Shown: positions 1 to 8,985, numbered from the stretch's first letter. The stretch: DNA of 37,619 nt from Flavobacteriaceae bacterium (GCA_024635765.1 JAGXIE010000083.1:1-37619); one strand, 5' to 3'. Numbers and translations: made by a program. Notes: a model not told the origin generated them from the sequence alone.

Positions 1-81
1 GATAACGAAATGAATGTCTATGTGGATATCCATCAAGATAATGGCGAGATTGAAACAGTTCAATTCAATTATAAAAAATAG
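1..81 (+). CDS. 3' end of an unidentified CDS
   Basis: The frame is open from base 1 and ends at the TAG at 79-81, giving the last 26 residues (DNEMNVYVDI... to QFNYKK). The peptide is polar with no recognisable motif, so no function can be assigned. Only 2 bases separate its stop from the next ATG at 84, so it is probably the upstream member of the same operon as the CBM9-like lipoprotein. Confidence 0.6.
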   Translation, partial: DNEMNVYVDIHQDNGEIETVQFNYKK

Positions 82-83
82 GT

Positions 84-839
84 ATGATTAAAATTCTAGG
101 ATTCGTGATTCTCATTTCAGTCGTGAGTTGTAAAACTTCTGAAACTCCAAATTTCATAAAACAAAAGGCTGATGTACAAGTCCTGCAAGTACCAAAAGCA
201 ACCCAACCTCCATTTATTGATGGTATTGCCAACGAATCCATCTGGAAAGAGCAAAACAGTTGGCATCCTATAGACCAACTTTGGCTCGGAGCGCCTTACA
301 CTTCCGATGACTTCCAAGGTAGATACAAATTATGCTGGACGAAGGAAGCCCTTTTTTTATTGGTTGAAATTAAAGATGATATCATTTATGATCAGTATAA
401 AGACCCATTGGAATTATGGTGGGATGATGATTGCGTCGAAATCTTTATCGATGAAGATAATAGCGGTGGAGAACATCAATACAACCACAATGCCTTTGCC
501 TATCATGTCGCTCTTGATGGAAATGTCGTGGACATGTCCACTCAAAAAGTTGGTAAAATGTATAACCACCATGTACAGTCGAAAAATATCACTAATGGTA
601 CCACCACCTTATGGGAAATAAAACTCTTGATTTTTGATGATTCCTATACAGATGAGGGTGACAATACACCTATAAAATTGACTGTTGGAAAAAAATTAGG
701 CTTTGCATTGGCCTATTGTGATAATGACGCTAGTCTTACGCGGGAAAATTTCATCGGCTCAACTGCAGTTGAGGGAAAAGATAAAAACCGAGGTTGGATA
801 GATGCAAATATCTTTGGAACACTTCAATTAATTGATTAA
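84..839 (+). CDS. Lipoprotein with a CBM9-like carbohydrate-binding domain
   Basis: The 251-residue product starts with an SPII signal peptide and lipobox (ISVVSC, Cys16), so it should be anchored in an envelope membrane. The body resembles the CBM9-like/DUF1083 fold: PPFIDGIANESIWK near residue 42, then WTKEALFLLVEIKDD and WWDDDCVEIFIDEDNSGG, the usual strand pattern with acidic residues of this family. Proteins of this type bind sugars, but no catalytic residues are evident and the ligand cannot be named. The ATG at 84 follows the upstream stop by 2 bases. The M28 peptidase follows directly, suggesting an exported nutrient-acquisition operon (inference). Confidence 0.75.
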   Translation: MIKILGFVILISVVSCKTSETPNFIKQKADVQVLQVPKATQPPFIDGIANESIWKEQNSWHPIDQLWLGAPYTSDDFQGRYKLCWTKEALFLLVEIKDDIIYDQYKDPLELWWDDDCVEIFIDEDNSGGEHQYNHNAFAYHVALDGNVVDMSTQKVGKMYNHHVQSKNITNGTTTLWEIKLLIFDDSYTDEGDNTPIKLTVGKKLGFALAYCDNDASLTRENFIGSTAVEGKDKNRGWIDANIFGTLQLID

Positions 840-843
840 AAAA

Positions 844-2184
844 ATGATGATGAAAAAATTATTAATACTTGCAACCTGTTTTTTTACATCAAATGTTTTC
901 GCTCAAACAGATCTTAAATTATATGAAATCATTGAGTCTGTTTCAGAAGAACATATCAAACAGTATGTTAAAACTTTAACTGATTTTGGTACACGACATA
1001 CATTAAGTGATACGATTTCAAATACAAGAGGAATTGGTGCCGCACGACGATGGATCAAACAAGAGTTTGAAACTATTTCGAAAGAGTGCAATGGTTGTTT
1101 GGACGTTATTTATCAGAAAAATTTAGTGGAAAAAGGTAAAAACGACCGAATCACAAAAGATGTTTTGGTAGTTAATGTGTTGGCGATTCAAAAAGGAACA
1201 ACATATCCAAATCGCTACATCATAATGAGTGGTGATATTGATTCGCGCGTTTCAGATCCAAACAATTTTACATCTGATTCTCCCGGAGCTAATGACAATG
1301 CATCTGGCATGGCTGGAGCTATAGAAGCTGCAAGAGTTTTATCAAAATATAAATTTGAAAGTAGTATAATTTACGTAGGCCTTTCAGGAGAAGAACAAGG
1401 TCTTCTTGGTGGTGCCGGATTGGCTGCGTACGCCAAAGAAAAAGGCTGGGACATTATAGGTGTTCTCAATAATGACATGATTGGAAACATCGAAGGTGTT
1501 GATGGTGTCATTGACAATCGTACCTTCAGAATATTTTCAGAACCCGTGCCACCAACAGAAACCGAACGCGAACGCAATTCCAGACGTTCCTATGGTGGTG
1601 AAGTAGATGGAATTTCGCGTCAATTAGCCCGTTATGTGCACAAGACAGTAGAAACCTATATGCCAGAAATGAATCCTATGATGGTGTATCGATTAGAGCG
1701 TTTTGGTCGTGGTGGCCATCATCGTCCGTTTAATGATGTTGGCTTTGCAGGTATCCGTATTATGGAAGCACATGAAAATTACACGCAACAACATCAAGAT
1801 ATCCGAACAGAAAATGGCATCAATTATGGTGATACATTTGAGCATGTTAATTTTGCATACGCTAAAAAATTAATTGCAGTAAATGCTATTAATCTCGCAA
1901 GTTTGGCCTCCGCCCCTCCACCACCAAAGACCGTTGCAATTGGTGGCATTGTTGAACCTTCTGCAATATTAAAATGGGATAAAGTCGATGGTGCTGTTGG
2001 TTATAAAATCTATTGGAGAGATACCACGTCTCCAACTTGGGATTACTCAAGGTATGTCGGTAATTACACTGAATTCACTTTGAAAGGCATTGTGATTGAT
2101 AATTTTTATTTTGGTGTGGCTTCCGTTGGCAAAGATGGTCATGAAAGCGTGGTGGTGTTTCCAAATAAAATTTTAAGAGATTAA
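844..2184 (+). CDS. Secreted M28-family metallopeptidase with C-terminal Fn3-like domain
   Basis: This is a secreted zinc aminopeptidase-like protein. The frame is open from a TTG at 832, but I prefer the ATG cluster at 844-852, which starts the signal peptide MMMKKLLILATCFFTSNVFA and avoids overlap with the gene before. M28 motifs are PGANDNASG (bridging Asp), GLSGEEQGLLGG (catalytic and ligand Glu), NNDMIGN (Asp ligand) and GGHHRPF (C-terminal His ligand). The first-ligand motif usually reads HxD. Here it is GDIDSR around residues 130-135, so His is replaced by Asp131. The last roughly 90 residues (PPPPK onward) look like a fibronectin type III module that may bind substrate or cell surface. 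Substrate unknown. Confidence 0.85.
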   Translation: MMMKKLLILATCFFTSNVFAQTDLKLYEIIESVSEEHIKQYVKTLTDFGTRHTLSDTISNTRGIGAARRWIKQEFETISKECNGCLDVIYQKNLVEKGKNDRITKDVLVVNVLAIQKGTTYPNRYIIMSGDIDSRVSDPNNFTSDSPGANDNASGMAGAIEAARVLSKYKFESSIIYVGLSGEEQGLLGGAGLAAYAKEKGWDIIGVLNNDMIGNIEGVDGVIDNRTFRIFSEPVPPTETERERNSRRSYGGEVDGISRQLARYVHKTVETYMPEMNPMMVYRLERFGRGGHHRPFNDVGFAGIRIMEAHENYTQQHQDIRTENGINYGDTFEHVNFAYAKKLIAVNAINLASLASAPPPPKTVAIGGIVEPSAILKWDKVDGAVGYKIYWRDTTSPTWDYSRYVGNYTEFTLKGIVIDNFYFGVASVGKDGHESVVVFPNKILRD

Positions 2185-2240
2185 TGTCCAAATTTGAAGA
2201 ACATTATTTTAAAACAGATCAAGAATGGCGTGATTGGTAA
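2184..2240 (+). pseudogene. Possible 18-codon relic of a YdeI/OmdA gene
   Basis: An ATG overlapping the peptidase stop (TAATG) opens MSKFEEHYFKTDQEWRDW and then meets TAA. The pattern FKTDQEWRDW resembles the first residues of YdeI/OmpD-associated proteins, which normally continue (W)LxxNH. No continuation exists in any frame, because the next gene starts 2 bases later in another frame and has its own DUF1905 start. It may be the remnant of a deleted neighbour or a short translated leader coupling the peptidase to the next gene. The family assignment is from memory of the N-terminal pattern only. Confidence 0.3.
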
Positions 2241-2242
2241 TC

Positions 2243-2731
2243 ATGAAAAGTAAAGTACTCACAATCGGTCTGATAGACCAATATCGTTTACGGATTCCAA
2301 ATGAAATTGCTGATCCTTTTGCTACAGCAAAACAAAATCGTGTGAAAGTCAAAGCTAGTTTTGACAATACCGAAATTAAATTTTATGCTGCATTAAAAAA
2401 AGATAAAAAAAGTGATACCTACACCATAATGTTTGGCAAACGGTATCAAACGGAATTGGGTGTTTTCCAAAACGACTATTTTGAAATACAACTCTTCGAG
2501 GACACTTCAAAATATGGTGTTGAGATGCCAGAGGAGTTGGACGCAGTACTATTAAGCGATTATGATGCCTATCAAATTTTTGAATCGTTGACTGCTGGCA
2601 AAAAACGCAGTATTATTTATACCATCATTCGCATCAAAAGTTCTCAATCTCGAATTGATAAAGCCATCATTATGTGCGATAATTTGAAAAGAGGAATTAC
2701 AAAACCTATGGAATTATTTAAGCCAAATTAA
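2243..2731 (+). CDS. YdeI/OmdA-family protein with DUF1905-like domain
   Basis: The 162-residue soluble protein has two parts. Residues about 1-90 look like the DUF1905 beta-barrel (RLRIPNEIADPF, then FGKRYQTELGVFQNDYFEIQLFED). The C-terminal part, PEELDAVLLSDYDAYQIFESL followed by AGKKRSIIYTIIRIKSSQSRIDKA, matches the helical OmdA (bacteriocin-protection YdeI/OmpD-associated) domain. The biochemical role of this family is not established. I use the ATG at 2243; an in-frame TTG at 2234 is less likely. It converges with the AAA+ gene, with an inverted repeat in between. Confidence 0.75.
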   Translation: MKSKVLTIGLIDQYRLRIPNEIADPFATAKQNRVKVKASFDNTEIKFYAALKKDKKSDTYTIMFGKRYQTELGVFQNDYFEIQLFEDTSKYGVEMPEELDAVLLSDYDAYQIFESLTAGKKRSIIYTIIRIKSSQSRIDKAIIMCDNLKRGITKPMELFKPN

Positions 2732-2743
2732 TTTCTAACAACT

Positions 2744-2805
2744 CTGGCTGGTTGAGCGCAGTCGAAACCTTATTTAGTAGTTCTCGACTCCGCTCGAACA
2801 GACAG
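2744..2805. repeat. Inverted repeat, flavobacterial REP-like element between convergent genes
   Basis: The arm 2744-2769 (core GAGCGCAGTCGA) pairs imperfectly with 2780-2805 (core TCGACTCCGCTCGA), about 20 of 26 positions with a 10-base loop. It lies 12 bases after the YdeI-like stop and 7 bases before the end of the convergent AAA+ gene. Sequences with this GAGCG-AGTCGA core recur between genes in many flavobacterial genomes (general knowledge, not checked here). It could end transcription from both sides, although it has no clean T-tract. Confidence 0.7.
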
Positions 2806-2812
2806 CAATTAC

Positions 2813-4279
2813 TTATATCCCACTTATAAAACTACCATAAGGATCCTTAAATTGAATCCCTTCTGCAAAACGGTATTTACTCAATTGTTTGAATTCCACT
2901 AATGACCAAAGCACGAACTCTTTTACGAAGCAACTATCCTCTTTTGCCAAATTAGGTTGATATTCTGCCAATAAATCATCTAATGGAGAAATTGCATCTA
3001 ATAAACTCTGATATTCTTTATCCCTTAAATCGTCTAAAATTTCGAAACCATCTTTTTGATGGAAAAACCAAGAAATCACATCATCATAGGGTGTTTCTTC
3101 GTCTTCTTTTTTCAATTTTTCAATCTTTGGGAAGAATTCTTCAAACAGACTCTTTACGGCTTCACCAATTAAATTGAAAGCCACCACAGCAGCTCCTTCT
3201 TGTTCACCTTCATATACCAATTCCACTTTTCCTGTAATCGAAGGAATGATCCCAACAAAGTCACTTAAGCGCACTATCGTTTTATCATCACCAGCTTTCA
3301 AAGCTCGACGTTCTGCAGTACTTAACAGATTTTCCAATGCCGTAATACTCAAACGAGCGCTTACACCACTTTTGGCATCAATATATTCACTCTCACGTGC
3401 TTCAAATACGATTTGCTCCAGTAGATCTCTAGCTAAATCAGGGACCATAACGGTATCCTTTTGACCTTCCACAATTCTTGCCTCCTGTTCGGTAATCAAA
3501 CGCGCTGTTTCAATATCAGCTGGATAATGGGTCAAAATTTGAGAACCAATTCTATCTTTTAGTGGTGTTACAATACTTCCTCTATTGGTGTAATCTTCCG
3601 GATTGGCGGTAAACAAAAACTGAATATCCAAAGGCAATCTTAATTTGAAACCTCTAATTTGGATATCACCTTCTTGTAAAATATTAAACAAGGCCACCTG
3701 TATTCTAGCTTGTAAATCAGGTAATTCATTGATGACAAAAATGCAACGGTTCGCTCTTGGAATCATTCCGTAATGAATCACTCTGTCATCAGCATAACTC
3801 AATTTTAAATTGGCAGCTTTAATGGGATCAACATCACCAATAATATCAGCCACAGTAACATCTGGTGTTGCCAATTTTTCAGCAAAACGCTCGCTTCTGT
3901 GCAACCAAGAAACCGGTGTATCATCACCTTTTTCTTTAATCAATTCCTTCGCGTATCTTGAAATCGGATTAAAAGGGTCATCATTGATTTCTGAACCTTC
4001 CACATAAGGAATATTTTCATCTAAAAGATTCAACATCAAGCGTGCCAACCGAGTTTTTGCTTGTCCACGCAGTCCCAATAAATTAATGTTGTGACGTGAA
4101 AGAATGGCACGTTCCAATTCTGGAATCACCGTGTTTTCATACCCATGAACCCCTTCAAAAGTGGTTTCCTTATTTTTTATTTTTTGAATCAGATTATTAC
4201 GCAATTCATCTTTAATTGATTTTGATTGATAGCCTGCTTTTTTTAATTCGCCTAATGTTTTTATATCTTCTACTTTCAT
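2813..4279 (-). CDS. MoxR/BchI-like AAA+ ATPase
   Basis: The 488-residue protein resembles the magnesium chelatase subunit I/MoxR branch of AAA+ ATPases. It has a Walker A loop GLRGQAKT at residues 69-76, a Walker B-type segment CIFVINELPDL, then QVALFNILQEGDIQIRG and FLFTANPEDYTNRG, which carry the pre-sensor and sensor 1 features. The C-terminal half is helical and rich in charged residues. MoxR ATPases work with VWA-domain partners as metal- or cofactor-insertion or protein-remodelling chaperones. Such a partner lies immediately upstream at 4366-5496. No chlorophyll or cobalamin genes are nearby, so a true Mg- or Co-chelatase role is unlikely. Confidence 0.85.
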   Translation of the reverse strand: MKVEDIKTLGELKKAGYQSKSIKDELRNNLIQKIKNKETTFEGVHGYENTVIPELERAILSRHNINLLGLRGQAKTRLARLMLNLLDENIPYVEGSEINDDPFNPISRYAKELIKEKGDDTPVSWLHRSERFAEKLATPDVTVADIIGDVDPIKAANLKLSYADDRVIHYGMIPRANRCIFVINELPDLQARIQVALFNILQEGDIQIRGFKLRLPLDIQFLFTANPEDYTNRGSIVTPLKDRIGSQILTHYPADIETARLITEQEARIVEGQKDTVMVPDLARDLLEQIVFEARESEYIDAKSGVSARLSITALENLLSTAERRALKAGDDKTIVRLSDFVGIIPSITGKVELVYEGEQEGAAVVAFNLIGEAVKSLFEEFFPKIEKLKKEDEETPYDDVISWFFHQKDGFEILDDLRDKEYQSLLDAISPLDDLLAEYQPNLAKEDSCFVKEFVLWSLVEFKQLSKYRFAEGIQFKDPYGSFISGI

Positions 4280-4296
4280 TTTTAAATTTTTCTTTT

Positions 4297-4368
4297 GTCT
4301 TGATTCTTGGTTCTTGACTCTTTTTTCCTTCTAATGTCTAATATCTCACTTCTAATATCTACTTTCTA
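4297..4368. repeat. Degenerate short-period repeat between VWA and AAA+ genes
   Basis: Read on the minus strand, 4320-4297 is a run of near-copies of CAAGAA (GAGTCAAGAACCAAGAATCA...) and 4368-4328 a run of AGATATTAGA/ACATTAGA/AAGTTAGA units. The TAG stop of the VWA gene (4366-4368) lies in the first unit. The tract fills nearly all of the 86-base spacer. Similar tracts are common between flavobacterial genes (general knowledge). Confidence 0.55.
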
Positions 4369-5496
4369 ACTTCCCCTTATCCGTTTTTTACGATTCGTTT
4401 CATAATCCTCAAAGATCATTTCTCCTAAACCTTTAATTCCAGTATAAAATGCCTTTCCTTGATTTGCTTGGGTGAATTCCCGCACAAAACGCATCAAATA
4501 TTGGTCTTGAGCAATCATAAAAGTTGTTATCGGGATATGCAATCGCCTCGCTTGTTGAGCCATGTCGTAGCATTTATTGGTTATGTATGGATTCAAACCT
4601 GCACTGTCTTTATAATACTGTCCATCTGGCAAACGCAAACAACTTGGCTTCCCATCGGTAATCATGAAGATTTGTTTATTGGTATTTCGTTTTCTACGAA
4701 GCAAATCCATCGCTAATTGCAATCCTGCAACAGTATTCGTATGATAAGGGCCAACTTTTAAATAAGGTAAATCTTTAATTTCGATTTGCCACGCATCATT
4801 CCCGAAAACCAAAATATCCAAAGTGTCTTTAGGATATCGTGATGTGATTAATTCAGCCAAAGCCATTGCTACTTTTTTGGCTGGAGTAATTCTATCTTCC
4901 CCGTACAGAATCATACTATGACTGATATCAATCATCAAAACTGTACTCATTTGTGATTTATGAAGCGTTTCTTCGACGACCAAATCCTCTTCCGACAGAC
5001 TAAAATCTCCAATACCATGATTGATTTGTGCATTTTTCAAACTTTCGGTCATCGAAACTTTATCAAGTGCATCACCAAATTGATAATTTCTAAAGTCTCC
5101 TGTGTGCTCATCCCCTAATCCTGGGCTCTTACTTTTATGATTTCCTTGTCCGCTACGTTTTATTTTTCCAAAAATCTGATCAAGGGCTTGCTGTCTGATA
5201 GCTCGCTCGGTTTTAGCAGTAATGGCCATTCCTCCATTGCCATCCGTATCTATTTCTTCGCGGATATACCCTTTCTTTTTAAGGTCTTCAATAAAGTCAT
5301 CAATTGTATATTCGGGAGTGGTTAGTTTATATTCCTTGTCCAATTCGCGTAACCAATCCATAGCTTCATCAAAATCACCAGAGGTATGGGTAATCAATTC
5401 TTTGAAAACTTCAAAAAGTTTGTCAAACGGAGACTGAAAAGGTGCTTTGTAGGTTTTGAAGACAAAGCCCTTTCTTAAGGAATTGGTATTTTTCAT
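4366..5496 (-). CDS. VWA-domain protein, partner of the AAA+ ATPase
   Basis: The 376-residue protein has a helical, charged N-terminal half and a C-terminal von Willebrand factor A domain. The MIDAS signature D190-I-S192-H-S194 sits in MSTVLMIDISHSM, a threonine region follows in PYHTNTVAG, and the third MIDAS acidic position is in FMITDGKPSC. It has no signal peptide or membrane segment, so it is cytoplasmic. The arrangement VWA then AAA+ on the same strand is that of BchD/BchI-like and MoxR/CoxE-like pairs, in which the VWA protein is the metal-dependent adaptor for the ATPase. The client protein is not indicated by the neighbours. Confidence 0.85.
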   Translation of the reverse strand: MKNTNSLRKGFVFKTYKAPFQSPFDKLFEVFKELITHTSGDFDEAMDWLRELDKEYKLTTPEYTIDDFIEDLKKKGYIREEIDTDGNGGMAITAKTERAIRQQALDQIFGKIKRSGQGNHKSKSPGLGDEHTGDFRNYQFGDALDKVSMTESLKNAQINHGIGDFSLSEEDLVVEETLHKSQMSTVLMIDISHSMILYGEDRITPAKKVAMALAELITSRYPKDTLDILVFGNDAWQIEIKDLPYLKVGPYHTNTVAGLQLAMDLLRRKRNTNKQIFMITDGKPSCLRLPDGQYYKDSAGLNPYITNKCYDMAQQARRLHIPITTFMIAQDQYLMRFVREFTQANQGKAFYTGIKGLGEMIFEDYETNRKKRIRGS

Positions 5497-5698
5497 AGCT
5501 CTATAAAAATACTACTTTTTCAACTTACGAAGTAGGGCATTAACATCTATTTTAAGAATCTTATGATAAGTTTTGATTATATTTAGAACCGCAAATAAAA
5601 ATACTAAATTAAATATCTTAAGCCAACTATACTGATTATGCTCTAATGTCGTGCATGGATACAAAATCTTACCCTTCAATAATAACAATTATCAACAA
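5497..5698. other. Divergent intergenic region, no gene
   Basis: The 202 bases separate the VWA gene (-) from the beta-propeller gene (+) and must hold promoters for both. I found no complete TAnnTTTG element with a matching upstream TTTG on either strand, so I do not place them. An in-frame GTG at 5651 extends the downstream gene, but the added residues precede a perfectly good signal peptide at 5699. Confidence 0.5.
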
Positions 5699-8600
5699 AT
5701 GAAAAAAACACTTTTCCTATTGATGCTCTTAGCATCATTCTCTCTTTTCGCCCAAGATTTTTCTCTCGATTTAGTAAAAAATATGAAACCTCGTAATGTC
5801 GGCCCTGGTGGCATGTCAGGACGTGTCACTGCGATTGATGTAGTCCATAGCAATCCTGATATTATGTACGTAGGAACCGCGTCTGGCGGACTCTGGAAAT
5901 CGACTTCTGGAGGCATCAAATGGGAGCCCATTTTTGACGAGGAAGTTACCGCATCTATTGGTGCTGTAGCAATTCAGCAGTCCAATCCAAGTGTTATTTG
6001 GGTCGGAACAGGTGAAGGAAACCCAAGAAACAGTTTGAATGGTGGCTATGGAATGTATCGTTCACTCGATGGAGGAAAAAGTTGGCAATTAAAAGGTCTC
6101 GAAAAAACAAGACACATACACCGTATCATAATTGACCCTACTAACCCGAATGTAGTTTATGCCGCTGCCATTGGTTCACCTTGGGGAGAACATCCTGAAC
6201 GTGGCGTTTTTAAAACGACAGATGGAGGCGAAACCTGGAACAAAATTTTGTTTGCAAATAACAAGACCGGAGCAGCAGACTTGGTTATGGACCCAACCAA
6301 TCCAAACAAACTGATTGCAGCCTTATGGGAGCATAAACGCGATCCATGGTTTTTTAACTCTGGTGGCGAAGGTTCTGGCTTACACATGACCCATGATGGT
6401 GGAGAAACATGGAAGAAATTAACAGACAAAGATGGCTTGCCAAAGGGAAATCTTGGGCGAATAGGTATTGCCATAGCTCCAAACAAACCAAATATCGTAT
6501 ATGCTTTGGTGGAGGCCGAAAAAAATGCACTCTATAAAAGTGAGGATGCTGGTTTTACTTGGAAAATGATCAATGACAAAAGTGATATTGGAAATCGTCC
6601 GTTTTATTATTCAGAAATATATGTCGACCCACAAAATGAAAACCGTGTCTATTCAGTGTTTACCTATGTTAATGTTAGTGAAGATGGCGGAAAGAATTTC
6701 ACTCAATTAATGCCTGCCTATGGAGTCAATAATGGTGTACATCCAGACCATCATGCATGGTGGATTCATCCGAAAAATGGGCAATTCATGCTCGATGGAA
6801 ATGACGGTGGGATGAACATCACCAAAGATGGTGGTAAATCATGGCGTTTTATCGGTAATCTTCCTGTAGCACAATTCTATCATATTAGTGTGGATAATGA
6901 AATTCCATACAACATTTATGGTGGCATGCAGGATAACGGATCATGGAAAGGGCCTGCATATGTTTGGCGCGATCAAGGTATACGCAATAGCTATTGGCAA
7001 GAAATCAGTTTTGGAGATGGATTTGATGTAGTACCAGACAGAGACGATTCACGATTTGGATGGACGATGAGCCAACAAGGTTATGTGTCACGCTATGATT
7101 GGCAAACTGGTAATAATTACTTCGTACAACCAACGCATCCTGATGCGAACGTGGAATTACGCTTTAATTGGAACTCTGCAATAAATATAGACCCCTTTGA
7201 CAACAGTACGATTTATTTTGGAAGTCAATTCGTGCATAAATCTACCGATAAAGGAGATACTTGGACTATCATTTCACCAGATTTAACCACAAACGATCCA
7301 GAAAAATTGAAACAAGCTGAAAGTGGCGGAATTACAATGGATGCAACTGGTGCCGAAAATCATTGTACCATTTTGGTTATAGAACCTTCTCCTGTTGAAA
7401 AGAATACACTTTGGGCTGGAACCGACGACGGACGTATTCAAGTCACACAAAATGGGGGACAAACATGGACAGATGTTTCTAAAAATCTGAAAGGGTTACC
7501 GGCAGGAAGTTGGATTCCTCAAATAAAAGCGTCCAATAAAAATAAAGGTGAAGCACTATTAATCGCCAATGATTATCGAAGATTCAATTTTACACCATAT
7601 GCCTATCGCACCAAAGATTATGGTAAAACTTGGACTCGTATCGTTGACGAAACTGATGTTAAGAGTTATACATTAAGTATTGTGGAAGATTTAGAAGAGC
7701 CCAATTTGATCTTCTTAGGGACCGATGATGGATTATACATTTCTATGGACGCTGGCAACAAATGGACGAAATGGACTGAAGGGTTCCCTACGGTTTCTGT
7801 GAAGGATTTAGTGATTCATCCAAGAGAACATGATTTAGTTATCGGAACATTTGGAAGAGCTGCTTGGGTTTTGGATGATATTCGTCCGTTGCGAGCTATG
7901 GCAAAGAACAAAAAGTTGATTGATCAAAGATTAGAATTATTCTCGCCGCCAACAGCTTATCAGGCAGCCTATCAGCAACCAACGGGAAGCCGCTTTGGTG
8001 CTGATGCCATGTATCATGGAGAAAACAGAGGTAGTGGCGCTCAACTTTCTTATTATGTAAAAATTGACGAAAAGAAACCTGAAGACAAAGAAAAAGAGAA
8101 GAAAGATGACGATACTGAAACGGACAAGGAAGATTCAAAAGATGAAGACAAAAACATTGTAAAATGGGATTCTCTTACGATGAACATTTACGATGGTGAT
8201 CGGTTGATAAGAACGCTCAAACAAAAAGCACCAGATTCCAGCGGTGTTTACAAATGGACTTGGAATTTGGATGAAGCCGGTGTTGATAGCCTTTCAAAAA
8301 CAATAAGAAAGCGTACTGACGAACCTAGTGGTGTATCCGTTAAACCAGGAACGTATAAAGTGGTCATGAGTTTTGGCGACCAAACCTCGGAAAAGATGGT
8401 CAAAGTAGCATCAGACCCTAGATTAGACATTTCACAATCGAATATTTCAGAAGTTTATAACGCTTCCAAAGAATTAGAAAACATGCAACAAGTGGCTGCA
8501 GATGCTGTAAAACAATTGGCTGAAAGCAAGCAAATTGGCGAATTGTATCAATCGAATTTGAAGAAATTGGATAAAGATGTTTATAATGACCAAATCAAAG

Positions 8601-8920
8601 CATCAAAAGAAGTTATTAAAAATATAGATGCCCTTTTAGATGTCTTTTTAGAGAAAGAAGATAAAAGACAAGGCACCACTCGTAATCCTGAATCAACAGT
8701 TTTGAAACGTTTGAACAACGCTAGCAGCTATGTAGAATCGAGACAAAATGGTATTACCGCTACAGAGCGGACTTTGATGCAGCATGCAAAATCTGATTTA
8801 AATGATGCACTTGAAAAAACAAACACTTTTTTTAGTGAAGAGTGGAAAACCTATAAAGCGACAATGGAGAGTCTTAAAGCATCTCCTTTCAAGGAGATTC
8901 AATCCTTCAAATTAAACTAA
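5699..8920 (+). CDS. Secreted BNR/VPS10 (sortilin)-like beta-propeller protein
   Basis: The product is about 1073 residues, starting at the ATG at 5699 with signal peptide MKKTLFLLMLLASFSLFA and cleavage before QDFS. The first roughly 750 residues repeat Asp-box/BNR units such as SLDGGKSWQ, TTDGGETWN, THDGGETWK, SEDAGFTWK, TKDGGKSW and TQNGGQTW, which build one or two VPS10/sialidase-type propellers. A low-complexity Lys/Glu/Asp linker follows (near KPEDKEKEKKDDDTETD), then a beta-rich region and a helical C-terminus. Family members are often annotated as glycosyl hydrolases, but nothing here shows a catalytic site. It is best described as an exported propeller of unknown ligand. A hairpin terminator follows. 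Confidence 0.8.
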   Translation: MKKTLFLLMLLASFSLFAQDFSLDLVKNMKPRNVGPGGMSGRVTAIDVVHSNPDIMYVGTASGGLWKSTSGGIKWEPIFDEEVTASIGAVAIQQSNPSVIWVGTGEGNPRNSLNGGYGMYRSLDGGKSWQLKGLEKTRHIHRIIIDPTNPNVVYAAAIGSPWGEHPERGVFKTTDGGETWNKILFANNKTGAADLVMDPTNPNKLIAALWEHKRDPWFFNSGGEGSGLHMTHDGGETWKKLTDKDGLPKGNLGRIGIAIAPNKPNIVYALVEAEKNALYKSEDAGFTWKMINDKSDIGNRPFYYSEIYVDPQNENRVYSVFTYVNVSEDGGKNFTQLMPAYGVNNGVHPDHHAWWIHPKNGQFMLDGNDGGMNITKDGGKSWRFIGNLPVAQFYHISVDNEIPYNIYGGMQDNGSWKGPAYVWRDQGIRNSYWQEISFGDGFDVVPDRDDSRFGWTMSQQGYVSRYDWQTGNNYFVQPTHPDANVELRFNWNSAINIDPFDNSTIYFGSQFVHKSTDKGDTWTIISPDLTTNDPEKLKQAESGGITMDATGAENHCTILVIEPSPVEKNTLWAGTDDGRIQVTQNGGQTWTDVSKNLKGLPAGSWIPQIKASNKNKGEALLIANDYRRFNFTPYAYRTKDYGKTWTRIVDETDVKSYTLSIVEDLEEPNLIFLGTDDGLYISMDAGNKWTKWTEGFPTVSVKDLVIHPREHDLVIGTFGRAAWVLDDIRPLRAMAKNKKLIDQRLELFSPPTAYQAAYQQPTGSRFGADAMYHGENRGSGAQLSYYVKIDEKKPEDKEKEKKDDDTETDKEDSKDEDKNIVKWDSLTMNIYDGDRLIRTLKQKAPDSSGVYKWTWNLDEAGVDSLSKTIRKRTDEPSGVSVKPGTYKVVMSFGDQTSEKMVKVASDPRLDISQSNISEVYNASKELENMQQVAADAVKQLAESKQIGELYQSNLKKLDKDVYNDQIKASKEVIKNIDALLDVFLEKEDKRQGTTRNPESTVLKRLNNASSYVESRQNGITATERTLMQHAKSDLNDALEKTNTFFSEEWKTYKATMESLKASPFKEIQSFKLN

Positions 8921-8934
8921 AAATTATTTATAGA

Positions 8935-8961
8935 AGCCCTGAAGATTCAGGGCTTTTTTTT
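8935..8961 (+). terminator. Rho-independent terminator after the propeller gene
   Basis: Perfect stem AGCCCTGA (8935-8942)/TCAGGGCT (8947-8954), loop AGAT, followed by a run of eight T. It lies 14 bases after the stop codon and isolates the propeller gene from ccoI. Confidence 0.9.
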
Positions 8962-8985
8962 GATCATTCCTCCCTTGACTCAAGT

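Noticed and set aside
832-843. TTG start for the M28 peptidase
   Set aside because: It overlaps the preceding gene and only adds four residues before a good ATG signal peptide start.
5651-5698. GTG start for the propeller protein
   Set aside because: It adds 16 residues in front of a complete signal peptide that begins at the ATG at 5699.
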